Made by a program: the position numbers and the translations under genes | Shown: positions 1 to 14,667 of the stretch, piece by piece | How positions within the stretch are numbered: position 1 is the stretch's first letter | How the letters are laid out: each line of letters begins with the position of its first letter | The notes under the pieces: model-generated | What the model was told of the DNA's origin: nothing | The model's input: only the letters and a program-made list of their open reading frames with translations | Databases searched by the model: none | Origin: Ceratobasidium sp. AG-K | Lineage: Eukaryota > Basidiomycota > Agaricomycetes > Cantharellales > Ceratobasidiaceae | Reading direction: 5' to 3' | Length of the DNA stretch: 64,000 bases | NCBI GenBank assembly: GCA_037039685.1 | Contig: JAWNGF010000003.1 | Location: 372,001-436,000, forward strand

Positions 1-1083
1 TGAATCAATCATGTTATCCGAGAGATTAAGCGAGACGAGATTGTAGAGCGCTCCGAGCCCAGGAGGGACAGCGACGAGGAGATTAGAGGACAAATCGAGA
101 TGGGTGAGGTTAACGAGGTTAGGTAGAGGGGCAGTAGGGAAGAACGTAAGGGCATTATCGGCGAGAGACAAATGACGTAGCCGGGACCACTTGTGTGGAG
201 GTAAAGCGGGGACGGGTGGGGTATCAGAGTCGGGCTCGACAGGCGGATCTTCTGGCACGGTGGGGGGAATCTGAGCAGTGCGCAAGGATGACTGGCGCGA
301 GATGGAAGAGGGGCGGTGCATTCGTTTGCGCTTGGGTGTGGATTTGCCCTCTCGTCGTAGCGGGTCGTCGACAACTGCGTCGATTAAGATATCCGACACG
401 TCCTCCAATCCGCTCCGCTTGATCGTAAGACTTCGTAATCCATCCGCGAGCCTGTCCCAGCCCAGTATCGACCGCGGGTCAACATCCAGCAGCTCCACGC
501 TCTGCACGTTCTTGAAGACGTCAAACGGCACCACCGTATCGGAGAGTGGATCTTGTGCGAGTTCGGCAATGAGCTTGAGGCCGGCCTGTTTGATAGACAG
601 CGCAGGCAGCTTTGTAAAGGCGCTGTAGATGTACTTGAGCTCCGTGTCGACGGGGGGCGGGGCCGCTCTGTTCCACCATCCGCCACCAAGGGAAAGACGG
701 GACATGGTGCTCATAGCCGAGCTCGACCGAATAGAAACAGCGTCGGCGCGATCACCGGTAGCCATTTGAGCGGCGAATGAGATGGGACGTGCAGGATTGG
801 GCAACTTGACGTCGAGAGGACCGACCGGCAGTTCCAGAGCCTCGAAGCGCATGAGCAAGTAGAATACGTGGTGCAGATCGGTGGTTAGGACCATCTTGGT
901 AGTCGGTGCGGTCGATGAGAGTCCAACCCATGAGAGGAGATTGGGGAGGGCCGAGGGTGCCTGTGATGATTGGGGTCGTCGACCAAAGCCGGCGTCGGCG
1001 AGGCGCTGCTCGTGAGTGCGAATAAAGGCAGCCCAACGGCGCACATAGTCGTCACCAGGTTCCGTCTCCACGACAATCGGCAT
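1..1083 (-). CDS. Leucine-rich-repeat protein, N-terminal part (runs off window)
   Basis: An uninterrupted minus-strand frame of 361 codons runs from the ATG at 1083 to the window edge with no stop, so the gene is 3' partial. The protein starts MPIVVETEPGDDYVRRW and carries about 260 residues of non-repeat sequence. A basic Ser/Pro-rich stretch (KSTPKRKRMHRPSS) comes next. Leucine-rich repeats begin near residue 290 (LRHLSLADNALTFFP, LTHLDLSSNLLVAVPPGLG, LVSLNLSDNM). LRRs usually mediate protein binding; no catalytic domain is visible in the part seen. The gene is divergent from HEM2 over a 147-bp shared intergenic spacer that contains a CACGTGA site near 1184. The start is the first ATG of the frame. 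Its identity beyond an LRR protein is unknown, and the rest lies to the left of this window. Confidence 0.8.
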   Translation of the reverse strand, partial: MPIVVETEPGDDYVRRWAAFIRTHEQRLADAGFGRRPQSSQAPSALPNLLSWVGLSSTAPTTKMVLTTDLHHVFYLLMRFEALELPVGPLDVKLPNPARPISFAAQMATGDRADAVSIRSSSAMSTMSRLSLGGGWWNRAAPPPVDTELKYIYSAFTKLPALSIKQAGLKLIAELAQDPLSDTVVPFDVFKNVQSVELLDVDPRSILGWDRLADGLRSLTIKRSGLEDVSDILIDAVVDDPLRREGKSTPKRKRMHRPSSISRQSSLRTAQIPPTVPEDPPVEPDSDTPPVPALPPHKWSRLRHLSLADNALTFFPTAPLPNLVNLTHLDLSSNLLVAVPPGLGALYNLVSLNLSDNMIDS

Positions 1084-1230
1084 TGTCAACTGTAATAGCT
1101 GTCAGCACTCGACACTATCCAGGACGGAGCATTATACCTCGATATCTGCCTCGTGGTTGTTGGAAACAGCCGGGGCCGGCTCACGTGACAGTGTCCCACA
1201 ACCCGATCTTCATTTCCACAACCACCCGCA

Positions 1231-3752
<2,522 letters not shown>

Positions 3753-4030
3753 GTTTACCTGCAAAAATCAAGGCGAAAAGTATTCGGGGCAAGTGCAATC
3801 AAGGTGGTGGGAGGAACGAGTAATAGGAAGGGGCGCCAAAAGAGTGTTGAGAAAGTTGGGATTGGTGCAGCACTGAAACTCGGTGCCAGAGACAGAGGGG
3901 AGGAGGGGCAGGCGAGGGCGACCCAACACGTGCCAAAACACATGCACTCGGCGCTTACCATCACGTGCACTTCCCCACGCTTCGACACTGCTCGACCCGA
4001 CCACGCCTATTATTGCCTTCTCGCCCAGAG

Positions 4031-7000
4031 ATGAAGCTCGTCAAACCAGACTGGGTCAAGCACGAAGGTAATAATACTAACTCCCACTCGTATTCGCTTG
4101 GACTAACTGTTACCACCTCAGACGTCATCAACAAGAAGCGGTTACCAATATTTACTGTTCATGTACATCCAGATGGCAGCCGAGTAGCAACTGGGGGCCT
4201 AGGTATGTAGGACGCCTTCACGTCTGTGCGCAAGTCATAAGCATAACCCTATCTTACTTCTGTAGATGCTAAAGTGCGGATATGGGCGACCAAGCCGATT
4301 CTTCAGAAGGAGGTAGAGGAGACAGCGACAAATAAGAGTTTATGTACGCTGGGAATGCATTCGGGTATGCAATATTACTTTTCAACCCGGCTTATATCTA
4401 GGGCGAAATGCTGATTGCCCCTCCCAAACCTGCAACTGCGGCGCCAATCATATAACCCCACCTTGCACACACCCATACCCGCGTAACTTGCTACTGGAAT
4501 TTTTAAAAACGCCTATCGCCACTCCCCCATACCCATTGCTGCACGTCTGTGTTCCAACGGAATCGCGCTCCGGCTTCGACAACCAGGCCCAGTTCTCGTC
4601 GTACGCTGGTCTCACTCTGGGAAATGGCTAGCCTCTGGTTCCGACGACACTATAATCATGATATGGGATTTAGACCCGTAAGTCCTCATGACCCCACCAA
4701 AGTCTCTGCGCACTCTCCTTCATGTGTATGCTTCCATCGTCCATTGAACTAATACATCGCAAGGAACGGCGGGGGACGAGTTTTTGGGTCAGACGAGGTG
4801 AACATCGAGGGCTGGAAGGCGTTGAAGCGATTACCTGGCCATGAAAGTGGTGCGTGGCGTTGATGTGTCTACTCAATTGGTACACATTATCACCTCGAGA
4901 CAGCGACTAATATATGACACTTTATCAAGACGTCACGGACCTCGCCTGGGCTCCTGAGGATCGTTATCTTGCCTCTGTGGGACTCGACTCGATGGTTATC
5001 ATCTGGAGTGGATTTAACCTAGGTGAGTGGCGACGCCGCCACGCACCCCATCCGCCAATCTCAAGATTGCTCCCCCGCTTAACCTCAACTTGAATTTGGA
5101 ATCCAGACCCAATCATCAAGCTCAATCAACATCAAGGCTTCGTCAAGGGCGTAACGTGGGACCCAGTTGGCCAATTTCTCGCAACCCAGGTGCGCACACA
5201 CTATTCACACATGAACACGCTCTCAAGTCTTCCCGTAGTCAGACGACAAATCAGTCAAAGTCTGGCGCACTACCGACTGGGGGCTCGAAGCAACCATCAC
5301 CAAGCCATTCGAGGATTCCCCTGGGAGTACCTTTTTCAGGAGGCTAAGGTAAGTTGTGGTACGACTGTTTTGATCGCAAATTCAATCAATCGACAGTTGG
5401 TCTCCTGATGGCGCCCACATTACCGCGTCCAATGCGATGAATAATAACGGTTACGTTTTTGTCGCGGCGGTTATTGAAAGGAACCAGTGGAAGAGTGACA
5501 TCAACCTCGTTGGACACGAGAATACCGTGGAGGTCGCGGTACGTCCTCGTTCCGATCATCCCGGAGTGACTAACTCGTCGTCACACGGTGCAGGCGTACA
5601 ACCCTCATATTTTTCTTCGAAACACATCTTCACCTGCGACAACCTCGAACATCTGCAGTGTGGTCGCTCTCGGTGCTGATGACCAGTCCATATCGGTTTG
5701 GCAGACCAAGCATGCGAGACCCTTGGTTGTGGCGCGCGAGGTTTTCGATCGGCCTATTATGGACCTTGCCTGGTGCGTCTCGTGTTCAATTTCCATATGC
5801 CCAACTCCAGACTGGGCTAGATCGTGCCTCACCTGATGCGCATTCCTCGCCTTTTGATCTTCATCAATCTACGAGTTTCTTACGGGAATTTTGCTTTGCT
5901 TATCAACAGGACGTGGGACGGTCTCGTCCTCTACTCGTGCTCCTCGGACGGCACTGTTGCAGCCTTTGAATTCGAAGAACAGGAGCTGGAGGGTATTGTT
6001 CCCCACTCGGTCCAAGGCGAATACCTCAAGAAGTTCGGCTTCGAGTCCCGTAACGCGGAGATCAGACTCGAGCAGCAGCGACAAAAGGAAGCGTACGAAA
6101 AAGCTCAACTTGCTCAGCAGCAAGAGTTACAACGGCAACAACAACCACAGCCTGCTGCCCAAGTTAACGGGGCGGCCCCTTACGTACCTGGGCAACAACA
6201 GGTTACGCTCACTAAAGACGGTCGTCGACGAATCAAACCAAGTCTCATAGGACACCTGAGCTCGTCAGGGAGCACCTTATTGACCTCAACTCCTTCGATT
6301 CCAACCAGCTCGGTCTCAATTCCCACCAGCTCATCGGCAATCCCAACTGGCCCGATGAAAATTACTACCCCGGCCAGCGCGAACGCGAACGCGTCTACTT
6401 CGGACGCTTTCGCAAACGCCCCTGTGTTACCCTTCTCTCAAGGAATGGATGTCGATGGTGACGTTGATATGTCCGTTCCAATCGATGCATGGGGACCCAA
6501 AGGCGACGGAAAATCAACCAAGGTCAATCTCAAGGCACGCACGTTAGGCGGTGATAGGAAGCGCGAACCCACTGGACCAGTCAAGGAGCTTCGATCCGCA
6601 GCTAGTGACGAGAATGCAATCGTGGTAGGGGCAAGGGTACTCGACATACCCAGCATCAAGAGCGTATTGACTTGCAAGGTGGAGGGATCGGATAAGGACG
6701 CCGACTCTATCGAGATCAAGAATCCGGAGGACGGTAGGTAGGGTTTGATTCTCGTTGGTAGATACTAAATACTTTCTAGGTGAAAAGCCATCCGAGATCA
6801 ATTATTATCGCAAGTCAGAAACCAACTGGCTGGACTACTTGCCTTCGGCTGCCCTCCAAGTCGTGGCTAACATGATATTCGTCGCTGTGGCCCTAGAAGA
6901 TGGTGCCATAAACTTCTACACGAATACCGGTCGCAGGTAGGTCTCTCTGTTTTTCGCGCTTGATCTTCCTGACGCAAAACGTAGGGCCATGTCCACCGTC

Positions 7001-7899
7001 TTATTGGACTCTCCCTGCTCCCACCTCGAGGCCTCCAAGCACTTTTTGCTTGCCATTTCTGCCACAGGGACAGTTTACTCCTGGTGCGTGACCCGTCTTT
7101 TTTCTCTTCTGGGTTCTTATGGTTCTTTGGCAGGAACGTCAAAACAGCATCGGCGCTGTTTGCCCCGGCTTCAATTCTTCCACTCCTCTCATCCAATACG
7201 TCAATCGATTCGGTCCAGCTACGCCCTAATGGCGCTCATTTAATCATCCTCTCGTCTGGAGTCGCAGTCTCGTATGACTCGTCTCTTCTATCCTGGACTC
7301 GTGTTAGCGAGCCTCGTTGGGCGGATGGAAGTGACGCATGGATCGGGAGGCAACGAGGGCCTAGTTCAGGCCGCGGCGTTTTAGCGAATATGGAGGTCGC
7401 ACTTACGGAAGTCCGAAGCCAAGACGCGGACGCAAGCGCTATTCCCCGACCGCAGTGGTGGTATACCGCATTGACGTTGGGTATGTTTTATCACTGCTGG
7501 CAGTGTACCCATAATATAACCATATTCTAGGTCACTTCGAGTCACGACTCGCCGCCGCCCAGCTGTTGGATAGCCCTGCGGAATATAAGCAAGCATTATT
7601 ACTGTACGCGAAGCGACTGGCAGATGAAGGGTTCAGAGCCAAAGCCGAAGAGCTTATCAAGGAGCTATGTGGGCCGCTCTACTACAAGCCAGGTCGAGAA
7701 GAACGCTGGCAGTCCACGGTGTTGAACATGAACAAGCGGGACTTGCTCAAAGATGTTTTGGGCATATTTGGTACGTCAATCTGACTGATGAAGAGGATGA
7801 ACAACTCATCTGTGCGCAGTTCGAAGTAAGACTCTCACGAAGCTGGGCCAAGACTACCAGGATATTTTGAAGAAGGTGAATGAGAAGGACGAATACTAA
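4031..7899 (+). CDS. HIR1: Histone H3-H4 chaperone HIRA/HIR1
   Basis: The HIRA subunit deposits H3-H4 independently of replication and represses histone genes with Asf1. Sixteen exons fit (4031-4067, 4122-4202, 4266-4364, 4587-4677, 4764-4849, 4930-5022, 5107-5189, 5239-5348, 5397-5538, 5594-5772, 5910-6733, 6780-6936, 6985-7083, 7134-7480, 7531-7770, 7820-7899). They sum to 2748 nt, or 915 residues. Residues 1 to about 385 form a WD40 propeller (repeats ending IWAT, IWDLD, IIWSG, VWRTT, VWQTK). A Gln-rich coil follows (about 385-425). The Asf1-binding B motif TLTKDGRRRIKPSLIG sits near 429-445. A Ser/Thr-rich linker and the conserved C-terminal HIRA domain complete the protein. The third intron (4365-4586) is unusually long for this window. 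Frame is continuous throughout. Confidence 0.95.
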
Positions 7900-8156
7900 A
7901 TCAGTTTCCGTCATCTCCGCTTTGTATCTGTATCATATCCTGTTTAACCGTTGAATCGTATTTGTGCGCATAATTTTACTACTTAATAAACGTGGATCTT
8001 CTCCTGACCCATGATCCATGGCCATTATTTATTGTTATTTCAGGCGCGAAGGAGCTCCCTGTCCCAGCGTAAAATATCATAGTGAAGTGGTTCTGCGAGA
8101 CATCCTCAGTGAAGCTCGACACACCCTAGCACGTGATTCAAAGGCTTCTTCTCTCG

Positions 8157-9749
8157 ATGACGACGATCGGAATACTGGGTGGTGGCATCTCGGGGCTTGC
8201 TACTGCGTTTCACCTCGTTAGGTGTATCCCCACTTCCTTTCCGGTGAAGATTCTTCTTTTGGAACAGAGCAATCGACTCGGAGGCTGGATTCGAAGCGAA
8301 AAGGTTGCACTTCCTTCAAGCCCAAATGTCGAGCAGGTGCAGTCTGTAATCCTGGAGTCTGGGCCTCGCACGCTGAGGCCAAAAAGCTTGGAGATGCTTG
8401 AGCTGGTACGCCGGCAGCTATATCTTTTTTTTCGCTTACTCAAGGTTGTCTCAGATTCATCTACTCGAGCTTGAACAGTCGTTGGTTCTCATCCCTTATG
8501 CCCATCCGGCCACACGCAACCGTTATGTTCACTTCGAGAATACTGGACTAACTCGATTACCATCGGGTATCCTTTCTCTACTTGGCTCGCAGTTCGTCAA
8601 CCGCGCTTCTTTGGGACCTTTGTTGCCGTCAGTTCTCGGCGAACCTTTGAAATCAGCCAATAGACCCCAAGGAATAACAGATGAACCATTCGACTCATTT
8701 ATCTCACGTAGATTTGGCTCGGAATTCGCACGCCGCTTTGGTAGCTCGTTGGTTCATGGCATATATGCTGCCGATTCGCGCAACCTTAGCATGCGGGCAA
8801 CGTTTAAACAAGTCTGGGATGCCGAGGAGCTCGGTAACGGGAGCGTAGTACGAGGATTTCTCAATAGAATGCGGCAACGCTCAAGTTCCGAACGCTTCGA
8901 CTTGGCCCTGGGAAATATTCGAGATGTCATGAGGGGAATAAGTGTGTACACGTTCAAGGAGGGGATGGAAAGTCTTAGCCGTGCCCTCGAGTATGCATTG
9001 AAGAACGACCCTCGAGTCGAGGTCAGGATCAGAGACTCGGTCCGTTCAGTTCAGTTGATCGAGGAGTTAAACGGTATAAAGGTAATCTATTGGACTACTG
9101 TTGGCAGTCGTTTGCGCTCACACATATCCAGATCGAAGCCACATCTGGGTCAGTTCATGTCTCGCATCTGGTATCGACACTACCTCTTCCCCGAGTGTCA
9201 GAACTACTACAGCCATTGCACTCGCCGCCTCACTTGGTACACAACCCACATTCAACAGTCCACGTCGTCAACCTTGTTTTCCCCCCTTCTTCTACACCTA
9301 TACACCCGCCTGGCTTTGGTTACCTTGTTCCAAGACCACTACACGGATATGAGTCTGCGCTAGTTCCCGTACTAGGTTGCGTATTCGATTCGGTGACGTC
9401 CTCGGACAAACAGCCTACAGTCGTTACCATGATGTTGGGCGGCCCTTTTCCCATTCAATCCTCGCCGTTACCGACGGAAAAAATACTTCAGATCCTTGCT
9501 ACACAACTTGGTCGCCAGTCCCTGCCGGAGCCTATATGCGTCCGCTACCACATTCAAAGGAATTGCATCCCCACCCCCTTAGTTGGACATCTTGATCGAG
9601 TTGCCGCACAACAACGAGCTGTCGAAAAAATGTGGGGCGGCCGCCTCCAAATTATTGGATCTGGCGTCGGCGGGGTCAGTTTGGGTGACTGTGTTCGAGA
9701 TGGACGGGCGGCGGCACTTCGTGTTGCACAGAACCTCGGACTCCTGTAG
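8157..9749 (+). CDS. HEM14: Protoporphyrinogen oxidase
   Basis: This mitochondrial flavoenzyme oxidises protoporphyrinogen IX to protoporphyrin IX, the penultimate heme step. Three exons fit: 8157-8405, 8455-9081 and 9132-9749. All junctions are phase 0 and the total is 1494 nt, or 497 residues. The amino end MTTIGILGGGISGLATAF is the FAD dinucleotide-binding fold (GxGxxG). RLGGWIRSE and ESGPRTLRP follow, both typical of the family. The carboxyl end IIGSGVGGVSLGDCVRDGR closes the FAD site. A frame opens slightly upstream (GTG at 8133), but the ATG at 8157 is the first ATG and gives the standard start. No separate presequence is obvious; many family members are imported without one. The stop is only 37 bp from the stop of the convergent 2H-phosphoesterase gene. 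Confidence 0.94.
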
Positions 9750-9786
9750 AGTGTCGGGTGGTGCACATTTAGCTATATACATTGGT

Positions 9787-10869
9787 CTACCACCCAACAC
9801 TGCCTACGCGAACATATCGTCCCAGAGGGTCCCATGACCCCATTCGACATATGTTTATTTCTCGGACCATGAGCGGGGTGTTTGACGTCAATAGAGTCCC
9901 GGTTATACCAGGGTTTTGTGCAATCTCATCTTCAATCCGTACCATTGAGAATGTCACTCGCCTGCCTCCACCACTCGCAGGTTTGCGATGCGAGGTATTA
10001 AGGATCGTGCAGTGTAACTGAGATCAAACGCAAACGTGAACAGCGCTTACTGGTAGACGTTGACTTTACGGCTTTACCTTCAATGGACGCGTATCTGTGA
10101 TGAACCCTGCTTCACGAAACCGTCTATATACAGTTTCTATAGCTCCGTTAGTTATGCAGCATATAAAAACATACCCAAGCCTGCTCACCAAGCGCCCCTA
10201 CACTCCGAAAATGCTGCTCCGTTTTGGGAGTTGCAGCCGCCGGGCCTACATACATGACATCGGCTTCGCCGTCTCGAGATTGCCTCATCACGGCTATTTC
10301 GTCAAGACTGAGTTGTAAAGGCTCGTTGTTCGTCGCCGCTTGAATTTCCGGCTGCAGGGATTGAAGTAGGCTTACTGCCTGTGAGACAGTCTTCGGAGCC
10401 TCTAATGGGATACTTTGTGAACCGGTGTCACCCAAGAGCTCTTCTGAACCGTCATTGTCTTCCGTCAAGTTCATCACCCCGAGAGTTAGGTGTAAACGTG
10501 GTGGTGATATCACAATTGATGGGTCGAGGCCAGCGATTGGAGGAGACACCGCAAGCAGAGCATTGGTCAGATGAGAAACCTGCGATGTGAAATCTTGAAT
10601 GTGGTCCTTTCGATTGATTTGTAGGTAACCCCAATCCCGAAAAGAAGTGACGAAGCTATCTTACCAGCGGAACGCTTACAACTATAATGAATCCAGCATC
10701 TCACTCAACGAATTGGTGGCTTGGACTTACAGTGCGTTGGCCTCTCGCTAGTTCTTCTGGTTTTTTCGCGAAAAATCTTCCCTCGCCCCCTCCACGGTCT
10801 CCCGCCACCTCTACGCCCTCGGAAACTACCACGCACAGCGCCGCTGGCTTGATTCACTACATCAGACAT
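9787..10869 (-). CDS. ASCC1/AKAP7-type 2H phosphoesterase with basic RGG-like N-terminus
   Basis: This belongs to the family of activating signal cointegrator 1 subunit 1 and AKAP7, predicted RNA ligase or cyclic phosphodiesterase folds. Exons in gene order are 10869-10731, 10681-10665 (17 nt), 10606-10189, 10136-10078 and 10017-9787. They total 864 nt, or 287 residues. The amino end is Arg/Gly-rich (GSFRGRRGGGRPWRGRG), suggesting nucleic-acid binding. THFVSVPL follows, assembled across the 17-nt exon and matching the THFLSLPL pattern of the family. The two catalytic H-x-T motifs are HLTLGVM and LHCTILNT. The KH domain found in animal ASCC1 is not seen. All junctions keep frame, which supports the micro-exon. 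The ATG at 10869 is the only one that yields the Arg/Gly leader. The gene converges on HEM14. Confidence 0.85.
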
Positions 10870-11889
10870 CCAAGCCAGATCTGTTCAATAGGAACTGCGC
10901 AACGTGTGGGCCGATCCTTGTGACAAGGAAGGGGGATCTCCTAGCCGGTTATAATAGCGGTGTGCTACTGGGTCCTTTACTGTAATAAGCTCAAGCTAGA
11001 ACTTATCGTCGTCGGATTTGGCTTCGATTTCTTCAGCGCTTAGTGTTTGGAGCCAAAATCAATTATGTCAGCGACCTGATCTGCCAGTAATATCTGACCA
11101 GGTTGTCTGTCCGTTGACTGGAATTAGGGAAACGGCAGCAAGTATTGGCATAAAGTCCCAAATCGAGAACTATGATGTAACGGGTTTGCAGGCTAAAGTG
11201 TTATCTTTAGCGAACCAGTTGACTGCTCCCGTGCCATCTGTATGCCTCATACAGAAACTTAATTGTATGCGCCACAACGGATACGTAATCTATTGCATAC
11301 ATTACCCACCAATCCAAGAGAACGCCACCCCCTGCTCCTGTGACATATGTTTATTTCTTCTTTGCCTCAAGGTATCGGCAGAAGTTAAATAGGGAGCCAG
11401 TTCGTCATCTGTTACACCCGAGATTTTTGCTCCAATAAGACAAAGCTCGCTGACATGTTTAGCCTGCAGATTCTTAGATGCATTTGGATACAGAAATGCC
11501 CCAGAGATCTGGTAAAGTCTTAGCGAGTAGGGAAATGCCATAAAAAATAATTGTATACCATAACAATTTGCCCCGCCCAGATCAACAGCGCGCACAGTGC
11601 AAAGAGAAACGATGTACGGTTTGTCACCTGATGGTTCCAGCACTTCGCGAAGCACAGGGTATCGCCATGTGGGGTAGAATTGTCCGAACTCAAATTCCAA
11701 CCATACGTCAGCCGCCAGCTGGATTACATTAGTTCGGCCACCTGGTTGGACAGATTTAGACGCTGCGATGTTGATTGGCACATAGTTTTCTGGTCAATGC
11801 GGGATCGCGGCGGCCTAAGCGCGGACGGATCTTAAGGCGTCCTGAGAGAAACCCAGGGACCGCGATGGCATGCATTATGTGGTCCTTGG
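10870..11889. other. Intergenic region with one doubtful minus-strand frame
   Basis: About 1 kb lies between the divergent 2H-phosphoesterase gene and the first P450. A minus-strand frame of 159 codons (11781-11302) is open but starts at GTG. A preceding frame (11950-11756) is out of phase with it and overlaps the P450 promoter. Neither resembles a family I know, and no consistent splice joins them. It could be a decayed gene or chance; I lean to chance. Confidence 0.4.
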
Positions 11890-11896
11890 TATAAAT
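11890..11896 (+). promoter_or_regulatory. TATA-like box of first P450
   Basis: TATAAAT lies 53 bp upstream of the ATG at 11949, a plausible core-promoter distance. The second P450 has a comparable box at a similar distance. Confidence 0.5.
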
Positions 11897-11948
11897 CTCA
11901 ACTAGCAGCGGTGCTATGGTTGTTGACAGACACACCTTCACATCTACC

Positions 11949-14077
11949 ATGGGCGCCGTCTTATCCTCGTTTTCTCTTACTTCGGCCTACTATTTCCTCC
12001 TGGGGGTGGCCGGTCTCGTAGTAAGTCGCACGTTAATCGCGAAACTCACGCAACCAACTTTCAAATCATCTAGACCGCATACATGTTTGCCCCTTATCTC
12101 TGGGACCCACACCATCTTCGTCGTGAGGTGATAGGTGGCCCTAGGCTGGCTGCCTTGTCCAATATATGGCTTGCCCATGTTGCAATCAGGGGAGATAGAA
12201 GCAACGCTGTGCACGAGTTACACCAAAAATATGGTAGATCTCAGAATTAACATGATGAAACTAGACTTACATGTCCACTTTCCAGGCAAATTCGTTCGAA
12301 TCGCGCCAAATCATATTAGCGTTGCGGATCCAAAAGCTCTCGATGTAAGTCTAGTTATGACCGTGTCGAAGCTATATTAAGTACACACATGACTTTTATG
12401 AGTAAAGGTCATCTATGCACACGGAAACGGGACCCTCAAATCAGACTTTTATGATGCATTTGTCAGTATTTACCCAGGCCTCTTCAATACGCGTGATCGA
12501 GCTGCACACACCCGTAAGTACTATTAGTTCGAAGACAAGGAAGTACGACCTGATCGAATGTTCTGTTTCACCCGTCTAGGTAAACGTAAACTCGTTTCCA
12601 ACATTTTTAGCCAGCAAAACGTACTCTTGTTTGAACCTCACGTGCGTCGGCACGTTCGCACCTTTTGTGCCCAGTGGGATATGCGGTGTGCCCGGGCAGC
12701 GGCCGGAGAACTCCCAGATGCACACGACCGGAAGCCTTGGTTCGATGTTTTGCCCCGTATGTATGCGAGTCCCTAAACTTCGTATATGCTCACCGCAACT
12801 GGTTAGACTTCAACTTTTTGGCCTTTGACATTATCGGAGATCTCGCATTCGGCGCGCCATTTGGCATGATTGCGGCTCAAAAGGACATTGCGCCAATGTT
12901 GGAGCCCGCCCCTGGGAACGAAAAGGCTGAAATCAAGTATGTGCCCGCCGTCCAGGTACTCAACGATCGGGGCGACTATTCTGCGAGCATGGGAGTACTT
13001 CCAAAGTGGATCCGCCCATTCATGAAGTATGTTCCTTGGTTTTCTCAAGGCAACACGGCCGTCCAGTGTCTTGCGGGAATGGCAATCGCAGCGGTCGAGC
13101 GACGATTGAAGTTTGGAATTCCCGATGAGATACTAGAAGAAGAGGAAGATGTCGACGAAAAGGTCTCCAAGAAGAAGCGAACTGACTTGCTAGAGAAGTT
13201 GATGCAAGGGAAAGATGAGAACGGAGAGCCCATGGGCCGGGACGAGTTGACGGCCGAGGCCTTGACACAACTAATCGCTGGAAGTGACACGACAAGCAAG
13301 TGAGTATTGTCGAGTCACATCCTCGGTCGTACTGATATTTATAACCAGCTCTTCTTGCGCCATCACGTACTACCTGGCGGCTCATCCTGATATCCAACGC
13401 AAGCTCCAAGCTGAACTCGATAGCGTGCTCAAGCCAGTCCAAACCGCTCCTCCACCCACCAGCCAAGCAGGGGCACCCCCATTGCCGCCATCAGACGTAG
13501 CCGCCAAGTTTGCGGACGTCAAGAATTTGCCATATCTCCAGGCATGCATCAACGAGGGTTTGCGGCTGCATAGCACATCAGGCATTGGGCTGCCCCGTGT
13601 GATCCCCCCAGGGTCAAGTCTCGAAGTGTGTGGAGAGACTTTCAACGGGGGTACAATTTTGAGTGTACCCTCGTATACCGTACATCATAGCCAGCAAGTT
13701 TGGGGCGAGGACGCGACAGAGTTCAAGCCCGAGAGGTGGATCGGGCGCGAAGTAGGCAGGGAGTTTAATCCGTTTTCGTTTGGGCCGAGGTAAGGCGAAG
13801 ACAAGATCGAGGGTCGATTAAATCTAACTGGCCGATATAGGGCTTGCGTCGGGCGCAACCTAGCTAGCATGGAGCTCCTGATTATCATCGCATCGGTATT
13901 CCATAGGTACGACTTTGAGCTCTCTTCGCCGGGCCAAAAGGTGAGACACAAGAGTCCTGATCAGCGTGAGATACTAATACTCGAGCACAGCTCCAAACTC
14001 GAGAAGGATTTTTGCGTAAACCCTTGGAGTGCGTGCTCGGAGTCAAGCGGCGAAACGAGAGTTTGCCCCAGAACTAG
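11949..14077 (+). CDS. Cytochrome P450, CYP53-like (benzoate 4-monooxygenase type)
   Basis: This is a membrane-anchored heme monooxygenase. Nine exons fit: 11949-12020, 12074-12233, 12286-12344, 12408-12513, 12580-12756, 12807-13299, 13349-13789, 13841-13940, 13991-14077. They give 1695 nt, or 564 residues. An N-terminal hydrophobic anchor (SAYYFLLGVAGLV) leads into HELHQKYGKFVRIAPNHISVADP. The I-helix oxygen motif is AGSDTTS, the ExxR motif is NEGLRLH, and FKPERW follows. The heme loop FSFGPRACVGRNLA has its cysteine at about residue 505. The segment YAHGNGTLKSDFYDAF and the helix preceding it resemble CYP53 benzoate para-hydroxylases, hence the call; substrate is inferred, not shown. The splice within the heme loop (after GPR) is conserved in the next gene, a tandem paralogue 0.6 kb downstream. 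Confidence 0.92.
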
Positions 14078-14667
14078 GCCCGTGCATCAGTGCGAGATAT
14101 CCAAAATAATTAGCCGAGATCCCGCTATGTATATTAGTCTGAATAGTAAACAATAGCAAAGTTGAGTTCAAGGGTGAAGTGGTTCGCTCGACGGTCGTGA
14201 TAATAAAAATCCCGCGCGGGATGCCACTTGGCAAGCGCGCGGCATAGGCAATATCCATTTTCAGCTGTTTACAAGTCTTTGCTCGTCTCGAACTCTATCC
14301 TGCATCTCGATATCGAAGCATCCTACTTCCCGCGCGCAAGCATATTGTGCCTTCGACGCTCCCTCCTGATACTCTCACCAGACGTCGCCTAGCAAGGTTC
14401 CTGGATGAGGAATCTTGCTCGACGCCCTCATCCCAAGTTCTCCGCTCGCTCAAGAGTTATCAACCTATCACGGTCCATCGTCTAATAGACTTGGACGATT
14501 CGTACATCCCGCGCGGCTCCCAAGTTGCCAGCGGGGTGTGTCGACCGGTGTGATCACTATATATGAGTGTGAGATTGGATGGACCGGTTTCCGGGGACCA
14601 AGCAAAAATTGTGATTTTGGAGAGTATAAAAGCAAGGAACATGGCGGGGTTGGGTATTATCGCAGAC
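14078..14667 (+). promoter_or_regulatory. Spacer and promoter of second P450 (TATAAAAG at 14625-14632)
   Basis: A 590-bp stretch between the two P450 genes contains no supported gene. TATAAAAG at 14625-14632 lies 43 bp before the ATG at 14668. It rules against the nearer upstream ATG at 14641, which would be only about 9 bp from the box. Upstream frames opening at 14415 and 14563 were treated as chance. Confidence 0.55.

Noticed and set aside
11302..11950. A minus-strand gene upstream of the first P450
   Set aside because: The longer frame starts only at GTG, the two frames are out of phase with no good splice, and the region contains the P450 promoter.
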